A stretch of 64,000 bases of DNA, taken from positions 1 to 64,000 of the forward strand of contig JAXDOD010000026.1 of the NCBI GenBank assembly GCA_034669045.1. Direction: 5' to 3'. A program made the translations under genes and the position numbers. Under the pieces are notes generated by a model. That model ran no database searches. It saw only the letters and a list, made by a program, of their open reading frames with translations, and was not told the origin of the DNA. This stretch comes from VAZQ01 sp034669045. GTDB taxonomy: Bacteria; Pseudomonadota; Alphaproteobacteria; Rhizobiales; Xanthobacteraceae. Below are positions 18,131 to 26,991 of this stretch, piece by piece. Positions within the stretch are counted from its first letter, which is position 1. Every line of letters begins with the position of its first letter.

Positions 18131-20884
18131 ATGAACATCGTCGAGCTTCCGGATCGAGAGCGGGCACTGCGGGACGACATCCGCCTGGTCGGACGCGTGC
18201 TGGGCGACACTGTGCGCCAGCAGCAGGGCGAAGCGGTCTTTGCGACGGTCGAGCGGATTCGCCAGATCTCGATCGCGTTCCGGCGCGAAGGCGATGCCTC
18301 CGCCCGGCGCGAGCTTCAAACGACGCTCGACAGCCTCTCGCACGACCGGACGATCGAAGTGGTGCGCGCGTTCAGCTATTTCTCGCACCTGGCCAATATC
18401 GCCGAAGACCAGCACCAGATCCGCTCCATGCGGGCACAGGCGAACAACGGCGAGGCCGCGCGCGGCACCATCCATAAGGCATTGGCGCGCTTCCATGCGG
18501 CGGGCGTGCCGCGCGCGACCTTGCAGACGCTGTTCGATACCATCCTGATAAGTCCGGTGCTCACCGCGCATCCGACCGAAGTGCGCCGCAAAAGCGTGCT
18601 CGACCGGGAACTGGAGGTGGCGCGCATCCTGGCCGAGCGCGATCGCATTCAGCTCACGCCGGCGGAGGCCGGCGCTGCCGAGGAGGCGATGTCGCGCGCC
18701 ATCCTGACGCTGTGGCAGACCAGCCTGTTGCGGCGCGGCAGTCCCTCGGTGATCGACGAGGTCGCCAACGGGCTGTCGTATTACGATCACACATTCTTCC
18801 AGGAGCTGACGGGTCTTTATGGCGATCTGGAGGACGAGCTCGCGGCCCTCGATCCGGCCTGGAGCAATGCCGAGCTGCCGTCCTTCATCCGCATGGGGAG
18901 CTGGATCGGAGGCGACCGTGACGGCAATCCGTTCGTCAACGCCGATGTGCTGCGCCAGGCGATCGCCATGCAAAGCAAGCGGGCGCTCGATTTCTATCTC
19001 GAAGAGCTGCACCTGCTCGGCGCCGAACTCTCGCTCGACCGCGGCCGGGTGACTATCTCGGCGCAGCTCAAGGACCTGGTGGATCGCTCTCCCGACGTCT
19101 CGCCGCGGCGCATTTCCGAGCCCTACCGGCAGGCGGTGGTCGGCTTCTACGCCCGGCTGGTCGCGACCGCGCGGGGCTTTGGCCAGGAGGTCCTGCCGCG
19201 GCATGCGGTGGCCCTGGCGCAGCCCTACGCGACCGCAGCCGAACTGCGCGCCGACCTCGACATCCTCTATCGCTCGCTGTTCGCCAACGGCTCGGCGATG
19301 CTGGCGCGCGGGCGGTTGCGATCCTTGCGGCGGGCGGTCGAGGTGTTCGGCTTCCATCTGGCCAGCATCGACCTGCGGCAGAACTCGGAGGTGCACGAAC
19401 GCACCTTGGCTGAGCTGCTGCAGACCGCCTCCGGCGTCGATTACCTGGGCATGTCCGAGCCCTCGCGCACGGCGCTGTTGCTGGCGGAGCTCGCCACCGC
19501 GCGGCCGCTGATCTCGCCGTTCGTCGCCTATTCGGACGAAACCGCAGGCGAGCTCGATATCCTGCGTACGACCGGCGACATCCATCGGCGCTACGGCAAG
19601 ACCGCAATCCCGAACTACGTCATCTCCAAAACGGCGAGCGTCTCCGACATCCTCGAAGTGGCGCTGCTGCTGAAAGAGGTCGGGCTGCTGCGTCCGCTCG
19701 ACGCCAAGCTCGACCTCAACATCGTGCCGCTGTTCGAGACGATCGAAGACCTGCGCAACTGCGGCACGGTGATGGACCAGCTTCTCGCCGTCACAGGTTA
19801 CACCCGGCTCCTGGAAAGCCGGGGCCGCGTGCAGGAAGTCATGCTCGGCTATTCCGACAGCAACAAGGATGGCGGCTACCTGACATCGGGCTGGGAGCTC
19901 TACAAGGCCGAGGTTGCCCTGATCGACGTATTCCGTCGTCGCGGCATCGGCCTGCGGATTTTCCATGGCCGCGGCGGCTCGGTCGGTCGCGGCGGCGGTC
20001 CCAGCCACGACGCCATTCTGGCGCAGCCCGCCGGCGCGGTGCAGGCCGGCATCCGCGTCACCGAACAGGGCGAGGTCATCGCCGGAAAGTACCTCAACCC
20101 GGAGCTCGGCCGGCAGAACCTCGACCTGCTCGTCGCAGCGACTTTGGAAGTCGCGCTGCCCCATTCCGACACCGTCGCGCCGCGCCCGGAATTCATGGCC
20201 GCCATGGAGGAGCTCTCGGCGCACGCATACCGCGCCTATCGCGCTCTGGTCTACGAGACTCCCGGTTTCGAGCGCTATTTCTGGGAATCCACCGTGATCG
20301 GCGAGATCGCCAACCTGCACATCGGCAGCAGGCCTGCCTCGCGCAAGAAATCGACGCGGATCGAGGACCTGCGCGCGATCCCGTGGGTGTTCGGCTGGGC
20401 GCAATGCCGGCTGATGCTGCCGGCCTGGTACGGCTTCGGCTCGGCGGTCAAGGCCTGGATCGATGCGCACCCGGCCGATGGAATGGATTTGCTGCAGTGC
20501 ATGGCGCGTGAGTGGTCATTCTTCCAGACGCTGTTGTCGAACATGGACATGGTGCTGGCGAAGAGCGACATCGGCATCGCCGCGCGCTACAAGGACCTCG
20601 TCGAGGACGAGCAACTCCGGGAGGACATTTTCGCCCGCGTGTGCGCCGAGTGGGAGAGTTCCCGGCAAGCGCTGCTGTCGATCCTCAAGCAACGTGCCCT
20701 CCTGGAGCGCAATCCCGCCCTGGCGCGCACGATCCGCGACCGTTTTCCGTACATCGATCCGCTCAATCACGTGCAATTGGAACTGTTGAAGCGGTTTCGG
20801 GCGGGCGACACAGACGAACGCGTCATCCAGGCCATCCATCTCACCATCAACGGAATCGCCGCGGGCTTGCGGAACAGCGGGTAA
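18131..20884 (+). CDS. ppc: Phosphoenolpyruvate carboxylase Ppc
   Basis: Anaplerotic enzyme making oxaloacetate from PEP and bicarbonate, 917 residues. ATG 18131 (MNIVELPDRE) is preferred over a TTG at 18092. Catalytic signatures are present: VLTAHPTEVRRKSVLDREL, GSWIGGDRDGNPFVN, VMLGYSDSNKDGGYLTSGW, FHGRGGSVGRGGGPSHDAI and the C-terminal end INGIAAGLRNSG. It follows glgA by 106 bases on the same strand and is followed closely by a PfkB kinase. This places C4 metabolism inside a glycogen cluster. Confidence 0.97.
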   Translation: MNIVELPDRERALRDDIRLVGRVLGDTVRQQQGEAVFATVERIRQISIAFRREGDASARRELQTTLDSLSHDRTIEVVRAFSYFSHLANIAEDQHQIRSMRAQANNGEAARGTIHKALARFHAAGVPRATLQTLFDTILISPVLTAHPTEVRRKSVLDRELEVARILAERDRIQLTPAEAGAAEEAMSRAILTLWQTSLLRRGSPSVIDEVANGLSYYDHTFFQELTGLYGDLEDELAALDPAWSNAELPSFIRMGSWIGGDRDGNPFVNADVLRQAIAMQSKRALDFYLEELHLLGAELSLDRGRVTISAQLKDLVDRSPDVSPRRISEPYRQAVVGFYARLVATARGFGQEVLPRHAVALAQPYATAAELRADLDILYRSLFANGSAMLARGRLRSLRRAVEVFGFHLASIDLRQNSEVHERTLAELLQTASGVDYLGMSEPSRTALLLAELATARPLISPFVAYSDETAGELDILRTTGDIHRRYGKTAIPNYVISKTASVSDILEVALLLKEVGLLRPLDAKLDLNIVPLFETIEDLRNCGTVMDQLLAVTGYTRLLESRGRVQEVMLGYSDSNKDGGYLTSGWELYKAEVALIDVFRRRGIGLRIFHGRGGSVGRGGGPSHDAILAQPAGAVQAGIRVTEQGEVIAGKYLNPELGRQNLDLLVAATLEVALPHSDTVAPRPEFMAAMEELSAHAYRAYRALVYETPGFERYFWESTVIGEIANLHIGSRPASRKKSTRIEDLRAIPWVFGWAQCRLMLPAWYGFGSAVKAWIDAHPADGMDLLQCMAREWSFFQTLLSNMDMVLAKSDIGIAARYKDLVEDEQLREDIFARVCAEWESSRQALLSILKQRALLERNPALARTIRDRFPYIDPLNHVQLELLKRFRAGDTDERVIQAIHLTINGIAAGLRNSG

Positions 20885-20890
20885 CGGACA

Positions 20891-21877
20891 ATGAAGGCGC
20901 TCTTTATCGGCCAAAGCTATATCGACATCACCTTTCTGGCCGACGAATTACCGATCGGCGACGAGAAGACGGTGGCGCGTGACTACGCCGTGTCGTTCGG
21001 CGGCAATGCCGTCACGGCCGCATTCTGCTGCGCCAAGCTCGGGATCGCGCCGGACCTCATGGCCTCGGTCGCCGACGATTGGCTCGGCCGCATGTTCGTC
21101 GACATGGCGGCGAAATACGGCATTTCCGTCCATCACCGCAAAGTGGCGCAATCGTCGCTGTCGTTCATCATGCCGAAAGGCGGCCAGCGTGCGATCGTGC
21201 GCTGCCGGGACGACCATTTCAAGCATCCGTTCCCGGTGCTCAATCTGGCGGGCTGCCGGGCGCTGCACGTCGACGGACACCTGCCGGACGCCGCGATCCA
21301 CTACGCCAAGATCTGCCACGAAGCCGGCATTCTCACCTCGCTCGACGGCGGCGGGCTGCGCTCGAACACGCACGACCTGCTCGGGTTCATCGGCACGGCA
21401 GTGGTGGCCGAGCGTTTGTGCGAGCAGATGAAGCTCAAGCCCGGAGAGATGCTGACCTATCTGCGCTCGCGCGGCTGCCGGGTCGGCGCCGTGACCATGG
21501 GACCGAAGGGGCTCCTCTGGTACGACGAGAACCGTACCGAGCGCTTCATCCCGGCGCTCAATATTCCGGACGAGCTGGTCATCGACACCAACGGGGCCGG
21601 CGACATCTTCCATGGCGCCTACATCTATTCGTACCTGGTCGACCCGGATCTCGGCTGGGAGCAGCACTTCAAGTTCGCGCGCGCGGCATCGGTGTATTCG
21701 ATCCAGCACCTCGGCAACGAGGCGAGCCTGCCGACGCTTGCTCAGATCAACGAGACCGCGGCGCGGTTCGGCGAACGGCGCCAGACCGCCTCGGGACTCG
21801 AGCTCGTGTCGGACGCCGGGCGCGACCCGAAGATCATCAGAGCCGGCGAGACCGAGCGGGCCGTGCTGCGGGGGTAG
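20891..21877 (+). CDS. PfkB family carbohydrate/nucleoside kinase
   Basis: Ribokinase-like (PfkB) kinase, 328 residues, starting 6 bases after ppc. The N-terminal VSFGGNAVTAAFCCAKLG carries the substrate-binding GG motif. The C-terminal IDTNGAGDIFHGAYIYSYL is the ATP and catalytic Asp signature (D of GAGD). Substrate cannot be fixed from sequence; a sugar, sugar phosphate or nucleoside is possible. Its operon position with ppc and glg genes favours central sugar metabolism. It converges on glgX with only 3 bases between the stops. Confidence 0.85.
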   Translation: MKALFIGQSYIDITFLADELPIGDEKTVARDYAVSFGGNAVTAAFCCAKLGIAPDLMASVADDWLGRMFVDMAAKYGISVHHRKVAQSSLSFIMPKGGQRAIVRCRDDHFKHPFPVLNLAGCRALHVDGHLPDAAIHYAKICHEAGILTSLDGGGLRSNTHDLLGFIGTAVVAERLCEQMKLKPGEMLTYLRSRGCRVGAVTMGPKGLLWYDENRTERFIPALNIPDELVIDTNGAGDIFHGAYIYSYLVDPDLGWEQHFKFARAASVYSIQHLGNEASLPTLAQINETAARFGERRQTASGLELVSDAGRDPKIIRAGETERAVLRG

Positions 21878-21880
21878 CGG

Positions 21881-23944
21881 TTACGCGACGCCGGAGAATA
21901 CCAGGACGCAGCGTCCCGGCGCCATCGATTGCGAGGCTGCGGCGAACGTCCGTCGTTCCAGCGCGGTCGTGGCGGTGTTGACCTGTTCGGTCCAGCGCCG
22001 GCACGCGGGCACGAGCGGCATGGTGAAGCGGACCGCCTCCGGCGCCGCGTTGAGCACGATGAAGAGCGGCGGCTGCCCCGTCTCGGGAGGGCCGAGCACG
22101 TAAGACAGAAAGCGCCCGTTCGGAAAATTCCAGTCCGGCGCGGTCATCTCGACCGCCTTCGGCGTGAGCCACAGCACGTCGTGGCCTCCGTCCGCGCGCC
22201 TTCCGTCGAGCCAGCGGTCCGACCGGAGCTGCGGATATGACCGGCGCAGGTGCGCGAGCTGCGCGATGAACGCGACCATGTCCTCCCCGTCGCGGCCGAG
22301 CCCGCCCCAATCGACCCAGCCGCTATCGTTGTCCTGGCAATAGGTGTTGTTGTTGCCGCCCTGGCTGTTGCCGACCTCATCGCCGGCGAGGATGAGCGGC
22401 ACGCCCTGCGCCAGCATGAGGCACGCCAGGAAATTCCGCCGCAACTGCCGCCGCATGTCGATGATCGCCTGGTCGCGCGTCGGTCCTTCCACGCCGCCAT
22501 TCATGCTGTCATTGGCGTCCGAACCGTCGGCGTTGCGCTCGCGATTGGCTTCGTTGTGCTTGCGCTCATAGCTGACGAGATCGGCCAGCGTGAAACCGTC
22601 GTGCACCGCGACATGATTGATGCTGGCGCGCGGCGTGCGGCCGCTGTGGCCGAAGACATCGGCGGAGCCGGTCATGCGCGCGGCGAGCTCGCCGACAAGG
22701 CCGGCCTCGCCCGACCAGTAGCGGCGCAACGACCGGCGATAGGCATCGTTCCATTCCGACCAGCCCGCCGGATAGGCGCCGAGACGGTGGCCGTTCGGGC
22801 CGCTGTCCCAGGGCTCGGCGATGAGCTTGGTGGTCGCGAGCACGTCATCCTTGCGGATCGCCGCGAAAAACGCCGCATGACCGTCGAAGCCACGCGGTCC
22901 GCGCGCCAGCGTGGTCGCGAGGTCGAAACGGAAACCGTCCACACCGCAGGTCTCGACCCAATGGCGCAATGAATCGACGACCATCCCCAAGACGTGCGGG
23001 TGCGTGAGATTGAGTGCGTTCCCGCAGCCGGAGAAGTTCTCGTAGAAGCGCGGTTCGTCATCCTTGAGCCAATAGTACGAGCTGTTGTCGATGCCGCGGA
23101 AGCACAGCGTGCGGCCGAGATGGTCGCCCTCCGCGGTATGGTTATAGACGACGTCGAGGATCACCTCGATGCCGGCGTCGTGCAGCCGCGCCACGGTTTC
23201 GCGCAACGTGTCGAGCGTGCCGTAGCGCTCGTCGGCGGTAAAGAAGCCGAGCGTGTTGTAGCCCCAGTAGTTGACGAGACCCCGCGCGGTCAGGAACGGC
23301 TCGTCAATGAAGGCATGGACCGGGAGCAATTCGAGCGTGGTCACGCCGAGCCGCTTGAGATGGCCGACGATCGCGGGCGAGGCGAGCGCCCGAAAGCTTC
23401 CGCGCCACGCCGGCGGGACATCGTCGCGGAGCTGCGTCAGCCCCTTGACGTGGGCCTCATAGATGATCGTGTCCTCCCAGCCGACGAGCGGCCGGCGCAG
23501 CCGCTCGGGCGGGTGCGCCGGCGGATCCACGACGGCTTTCGGCATGGCATGGGCATTGTCGCGACGATCGAAGGACAGATCGGCGCGCGCGGTGCCGTGA
23601 CGATAGCCGTAATGCGCCTCGCTCGGGGTGAACCGTCCGACGAGCTGGCGGGCATAGGGATCGAGCAGGAGCTTGTTGGCGTTGAAGCGAAAGCCCCGCA
23701 CGGGCTCGTAAGGACCGTGGACCCGATAGCCATAGGCCTGGCCCGGCCCGGCCTCGCTGACGTGCCCGTGCCAGACATCGCCGCTCCGCTCCGGCAAGGC
23801 AATGCGCGCGCGTTCCCGCCCGCCACCCGCATCGAACAGGCAGAGCTCGACCTTCTCCGCGTTGGCGGAGAACAGCGCGAAATTCGTTCCCTGGCCGTCA
23901 AATGTTGCGCCCAGAGGATACGGCGTACCGGCTGACAGCGTCAT
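21881..23944 (-). CDS. glgX: Glycogen debranching enzyme GlgX
   Basis: GH13 isoamylase-type debranching enzyme, 687 residues, removing the short branches left by GlgP. The N-terminal CBM48 region runs from GTPYPLGATFDGQGTNFALFSANAEKV. Catalytic-barrel motifs follow: VILDVVYNHTAEGDH, GVDGFRFDLATTL (nucleophile Asp), LIAEPWDSGPNGHRLG (acid Glu) and NHVAVHDGFTLADLVSY. It is transcribed against the other glg genes, with a separate start facing the sugar-modification operon. No glgB neighbours it. Confidence 0.97.
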   Translation of the reverse strand: MTLSAGTPYPLGATFDGQGTNFALFSANAEKVELCLFDAGGGRERARIALPERSGDVWHGHVSEAGPGQAYGYRVHGPYEPVRGFRFNANKLLLDPYARQLVGRFTPSEAHYGYRHGTARADLSFDRRDNAHAMPKAVVDPPAHPPERLRRPLVGWEDTIIYEAHVKGLTQLRDDVPPAWRGSFRALASPAIVGHLKRLGVTTLELLPVHAFIDEPFLTARGLVNYWGYNTLGFFTADERYGTLDTLRETVARLHDAGIEVILDVVYNHTAEGDHLGRTLCFRGIDNSSYYWLKDDEPRFYENFSGCGNALNLTHPHVLGMVVDSLRHWVETCGVDGFRFDLATTLARGPRGFDGHAAFFAAIRKDDVLATTKLIAEPWDSGPNGHRLGAYPAGWSEWNDAYRRSLRRYWSGEAGLVGELAARMTGSADVFGHSGRTPRASINHVAVHDGFTLADLVSYERKHNEANRERNADGSDANDSMNGGVEGPTRDQAIIDMRRQLRRNFLACLMLAQGVPLILAGDEVGNSQGGNNNTYCQDNDSGWVDWGGLGRDGEDMVAFIAQLAHLRRSYPQLRSDRWLDGRRADGGHDVLWLTPKAVEMTAPDWNFPNGRFLSYVLGPPETGQPPLFIVLNAAPEAVRFTMPLVPACRRWTEQVNTATTALERRTFAAASQSMAPGRCVLVFSGVA

Positions 23945-24277
23945 GCCGGCCGCCAGGAAATTTGATGGCCAATGGACATCGTGCGCGGGTATTTGGAATC
24001 ACGTCGGAACAGCATTGAAAATAGCAAGATCGACGGCCGGTTAGGAGCTCAAGATGTGTGCAGGTCGGGGATCTGCCGCTAAGCGGCTGCGCCCGACATG
24101 GTGTGCTCACCGCGTCTCGATCGGTTGGCGTCTTGTCGGTTGGCGTCCTTGCTCGACAAGCCAACGCCGCTTAATATCAATTCCGGCATCGACGGCTTCG
24201 CATTGTTTCAATAAACAGCGGACATCCCGGGATTATCTCCAGCGGCGAGGTAACAGGTCTGGTAAGGATTCGGTATT
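23945..24277. other. Divergent intergenic region between glgX and the sugar operon
   Basis: Probably holds both promoters. A 15-base motif (TCGGTTGGCGTC plus three variable bases) is repeated in tandem at 24121-24150. The second unit also pairs with a downstream GCCAAC (GTTGGC 24140-24145 with 24160-24165). AT content rises from about 24170 onward, ahead of the GTG at 24278. No open frame here looks real. Confidence 0.5.
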
Positions 24278-24691
24278 GTGCTCAAGGACTGCCGAATTGT
24301 AGATTTGCCGAAGTTCGAGGATCAGAGGGGAAATCTGACATTCATTGAATCCGGGCGGCACATACCCTTCGATATCAAGCGCGTGTACTATCTTTATGAC
24401 GTCCCCGGGGGCGCCACCCGAGCTGGCCACGGCCATCGAACACTCCGTCAGCTCATGATCGCGGCGTCGGGCAGCTTCGATGTCACCGTCGGGGACGGGC
24501 GGGACATCCAGACCTTTCATTTGAACCGTTCGCATTTCGGCCTCTACCTTCCACCCATGACCTGGCGAGGCGTTGGGAACTTTTCCTCGGGTGCGGTCTG
24601 CCTGGTTCTTGCCTCTGATTTCTATGATGAAACGGACTATTTTCGCGATTACGAAACCTTCCTCCACGCCATCCAGGAGAGCAATCGTTGA
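24278..24691 (+). CDS. FdtA/WxcM-like sugar 3,4-ketoisomerase (cupin)
   Basis: Small cupin enzyme of 137 residues that isomerises dTDP-4-keto sugars to 3-keto forms before amination. It has the family signature HGHRTLRQLMIAASGSFDVTVGDG (about residues 50-73), preceded by DQRGNLTFIE and followed by LYLPPMTWRGVGNFSSGAVCLVLAS. The GTG start fits family length. It is the first of five tightly coupled genes; the next gene, an aminotransferase, starts inside its stop (TTGA). The FdtA-FdtB pair makes 3-amino-3,6-dideoxyhexoses, and that is the likely role here. Confidence 0.85.
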   Translation: MLKDCRIVDLPKFEDQRGNLTFIESGRHIPFDIKRVYYLYDVPGGATRAGHGHRTLRQLMIAASGSFDVTVGDGRDIQTFHLNRSHFGLYLPPMTWRGVGNFSSGAVCLVLASDFYDETDYFRDYETFLHAIQESNR

Positions 24692-25788
24692 AGGTTCCCT
24701 TTCTGAACCTGAAAGCGCTTGGCCAGGATTTGAAGCCTGAGCTTGCGGGCGCCTTTCAGAGAGTTCTGGACTCGGGGTGGTTCATCCTCGGTTCCGAACT
24801 GGAGGCGTTCGAAGCTGAATTTGCCGCCTACTGCGACGTCCCGCACTGTATCGGGGTGGGGACCGGCCTCGATGCCATCCATCTGCTTTTGAGCGCCTAC
24901 GGGATCGGTCCGGGCGACGAAGTCATCGTCCCGTCCAATACGTTCGTGGCGACATTTCTGGCGGTGACTCGCTGCGGCGCCATTCCGGTGCCGGCCGAGC
25001 CGAGGGAAGATACCTTCAATATCGATCCGGCGGCGGTCGAGGCGGCGATCACGCCGCGAACCGCCGCCATCATTCCGGTTCACCTCTACGGCCAGACCGC
25101 GGACATGGATCCCATCAATGCCATTGCCCGCAAACATGGCCTGATCGTCATCGAGGATGCCGCCCAGGCCCATGGTGCCCGCTATCGCGGCCGGGCGGCC
25201 GGAAGTTTGGCGCATGGCGCAGCAACCAGCTTCTACCCGGTGAAGAACCTCGGGGCATTGGGGGACGGCGGAGCCGTCCTCACCGGCGACGCCGCGATCG
25301 CCGGCAAGGTCCGGCAGCTTCGGAATTATGGCTCCCAGGCCAAGTATCGGCATGAAAAGTTGGGATACAATTCTCGGCTGGACGAATTGCAGGCCGCCTT
25401 GCTACGCACGAAGCTGCGCCGCCTCGATGACTGGAATCGCCGCCGCAACACGATTGCGGACCGCTATTCCAAGGAACTGAGGGATTGCGACCTCAATCTG
25501 CCCCACGTTCCCGCCTGGGCGAGCCCGGTGTGGCACCTGTACGTGGTATGCACGACCGACCGCGACGGTTTGCAGCGCCACCTCGAATCGCGGGACGTCG
25601 AGACGATGATCCACTATCCGATACCGCCGCATCGGCAGGAGTGCTACGCGGAATTGAATCAGATGTCGCTGCCGGTTGCCGACAAGCTCTCGGCGGAAGT
25701 CCTCAGCCTTCCCATGTCGCCGTACCTTTCGGACGAGGAAGTCGGGCACGTCATCCGGTCGATCAAGGACCATTCGCGCGCGGATTGA
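24688..25788 (+). CDS. DegT/DnrJ/EryC1/StrS family sugar aminotransferase
   Basis: PLP-dependent aminotransferase for nucleotide keto-sugars, 366 residues, with a TTG start overlapping the previous stop. Landmarks are VPFLNLKALGQDLKPEL, GVGTGLDAIHLLLSA, VIEDAAQAHGARY, the PLP lysine K186 in FYPVKNLGALGDGGAV, and YNSRLDELQAALL. It closely resembles FdtB-type enzymes acting after an FdtA-like isomerase, which is the gene just upstream. The product would be a 3-amino sugar nucleotide for a surface glycan. Confidence 0.9.
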   Translation: MKVPFLNLKALGQDLKPELAGAFQRVLDSGWFILGSELEAFEAEFAAYCDVPHCIGVGTGLDAIHLLLSAYGIGPGDEVIVPSNTFVATFLAVTRCGAIPVPAEPREDTFNIDPAAVEAAITPRTAAIIPVHLYGQTADMDPINAIARKHGLIVIEDAAQAHGARYRGRAAGSLAHGAATSFYPVKNLGALGDGGAVLTGDAAIAGKVRQLRNYGSQAKYRHEKLGYNSRLDELQAALLRTKLRRLDDWNRRRNTIADRYSKELRDCDLNLPHVPAWASPVWHLYVVCTTDRDGLQRHLESRDVETMIHYPIPPHRQECYAELNQMSLPVADKLSAEVLSLPMSPYLSDEEVGHVIRSIKDHSRAD

Positions 25789-26991
25789 GTGGCTCAAGGA
25801 CTCTTCAGAATGTCCCAAAAGGCTCTATTGGTCGGCAGCAGTTTCAGTGCTGCCCCGATTTTTTTTGCCATCAAGAGGCGCGGCATCCACGTTTCGGTGT
25901 GCGGGAATCAGCAGACCGATCCATGCCACCAGTATGCCGACGCGTCGTATTATTTTGATTACTCCGATAGAGAGCGCCTTCTGGACCTCGTGAAATCCGA
26001 AAACTTCGATTTCCTTGTTCCCAGTTGCAATGACTACTCGTACATGTCCTGTGCCTGGGTTGCCGAACGATGCGGTTTCGCCGGCTTCGACGCATTCGAT
26101 GTGGCGACCATTCTTCACAACAAGAGATATTTCCGGGAGTTCATGGGAAAACCCTCGCTGCCCTCGCCGGGAGCGATACGGGTCAGCGGCGACGGCCTGG
26201 TCGATGCCGAGCATCTTCGATATCCCTTGCTGGTCAAGCCGGTCGACAGTTTCAGCGGGCGCGGCATGACCAAGGTCCACAAGACCGAAGACCTGGCGCG
26301 CGCGATCAGCGATGCCGTCCGGGGCTCGCGCACGAGCGAGGCGCTGATCGAGGAATTCGTCGAGGGCAACCTTCACAGTCATTCCGCCTTCGTTCAAGAC
26401 GGCGAAATCGTCTTCGACGTCTTTGTCGATGAATTCTGTACCGTCTATCCCTATCAGGTGGATTGCTCGAACCATCCGTCCTTTTTGCCGGAATCCATTC
26501 GGCAGCAGGTTCGCGAGTCGATGTCGCGGCTGGTCGAGATGCTCGCGCTTTGCGACGGCGCGCTGCACACGCAGTTCATCGCCGAAGGCGAACGCTTCTG
26601 GATCATCGAATGCATGAGGCGAGGTCCCGGCGACCTTTACGGCAGCCTGATCACGCTCTCCACGGGGGTAGACTATATTGATCTGCTCGTCCGCCCCTAC
26701 CTGAAAGAAAGCATTCCCAGGGGCGTCACATATGAAACTCCGAAATATTTTGGACGGCACACGGTCTCGCGTGCCGAGCCGCTGGTGAATTTCACGTTCT
26801 CGTGCTCCGTTCCGGCGCGTGATCTCAGGATCGTTGCGCTCAAGAGCAGCGGCGAGCGGCTGGGCGCCGCCCCGTACGATAAGCTTGCGATCCTTTTCGC
26901 CGAATATTTCAGCCGGGAGGACATGCGGGAATACACTCCGCGACTGGCGAGTTTCATTTCCATCCAGACGCCCGAGGAATACCGGCCGTGA
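25789..26991 (+). CDS. ATP-grasp domain protein
   Basis: ATP-dependent carboxylate-amine ligase-like protein, 400 residues from a GTG directly after the previous stop; ATG 25810 (MSQKALLVGSS) is an equal alternative. It has an N-terminal Rossmann-like pre-ATP domain. The ATP-grasp core includes YPLLVKPVDSFSGRGMTKVHKTEDL (about 138-162), ALIEEFVEGNLHSHSAFV and FWIIECMRRGPGDLYGSLI. Such enzymes join a carboxylate to an amine. Following an aminotransferase, it may attach an amino acid or other acid to the amino sugar. That is inference. Confidence 0.8.
   Translation: MAQGLFRMSQKALLVGSSFSAAPIFFAIKRRGIHVSVCGNQQTDPCHQYADASYYFDYSDRERLLDLVKSENFDFLVPSCNDYSYMSCAWVAERCGFAGFDAFDVATILHNKRYFREFMGKPSLPSPGAIRVSGDGLVDAEHLRYPLLVKPVDSFSGRGMTKVHKTEDLARAISDAVRGSRTSEALIEEFVEGNLHSHSAFVQDGEIVFDVFVDEFCTVYPYQVDCSNHPSFLPESIRQQVRESMSRLVEMLALCDGALHTQFIAEGERFWIIECMRRGPGDLYGSLITLSTGVDYIDLLVRPYLKESIPRGVTYETPKYFGRHTVSRAEPLVNFTFSCSVPARDLRIVALKSSGERLGAAPYDKLAILFAEYFSREDMREYTPRLASFISIQTPEEYRP

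Noticed and set aside
18014..20470. 818-residue reverse open frame opposite ppc
   Set aside because: Shadow frame; the forward strand carries all Ppc motifs.
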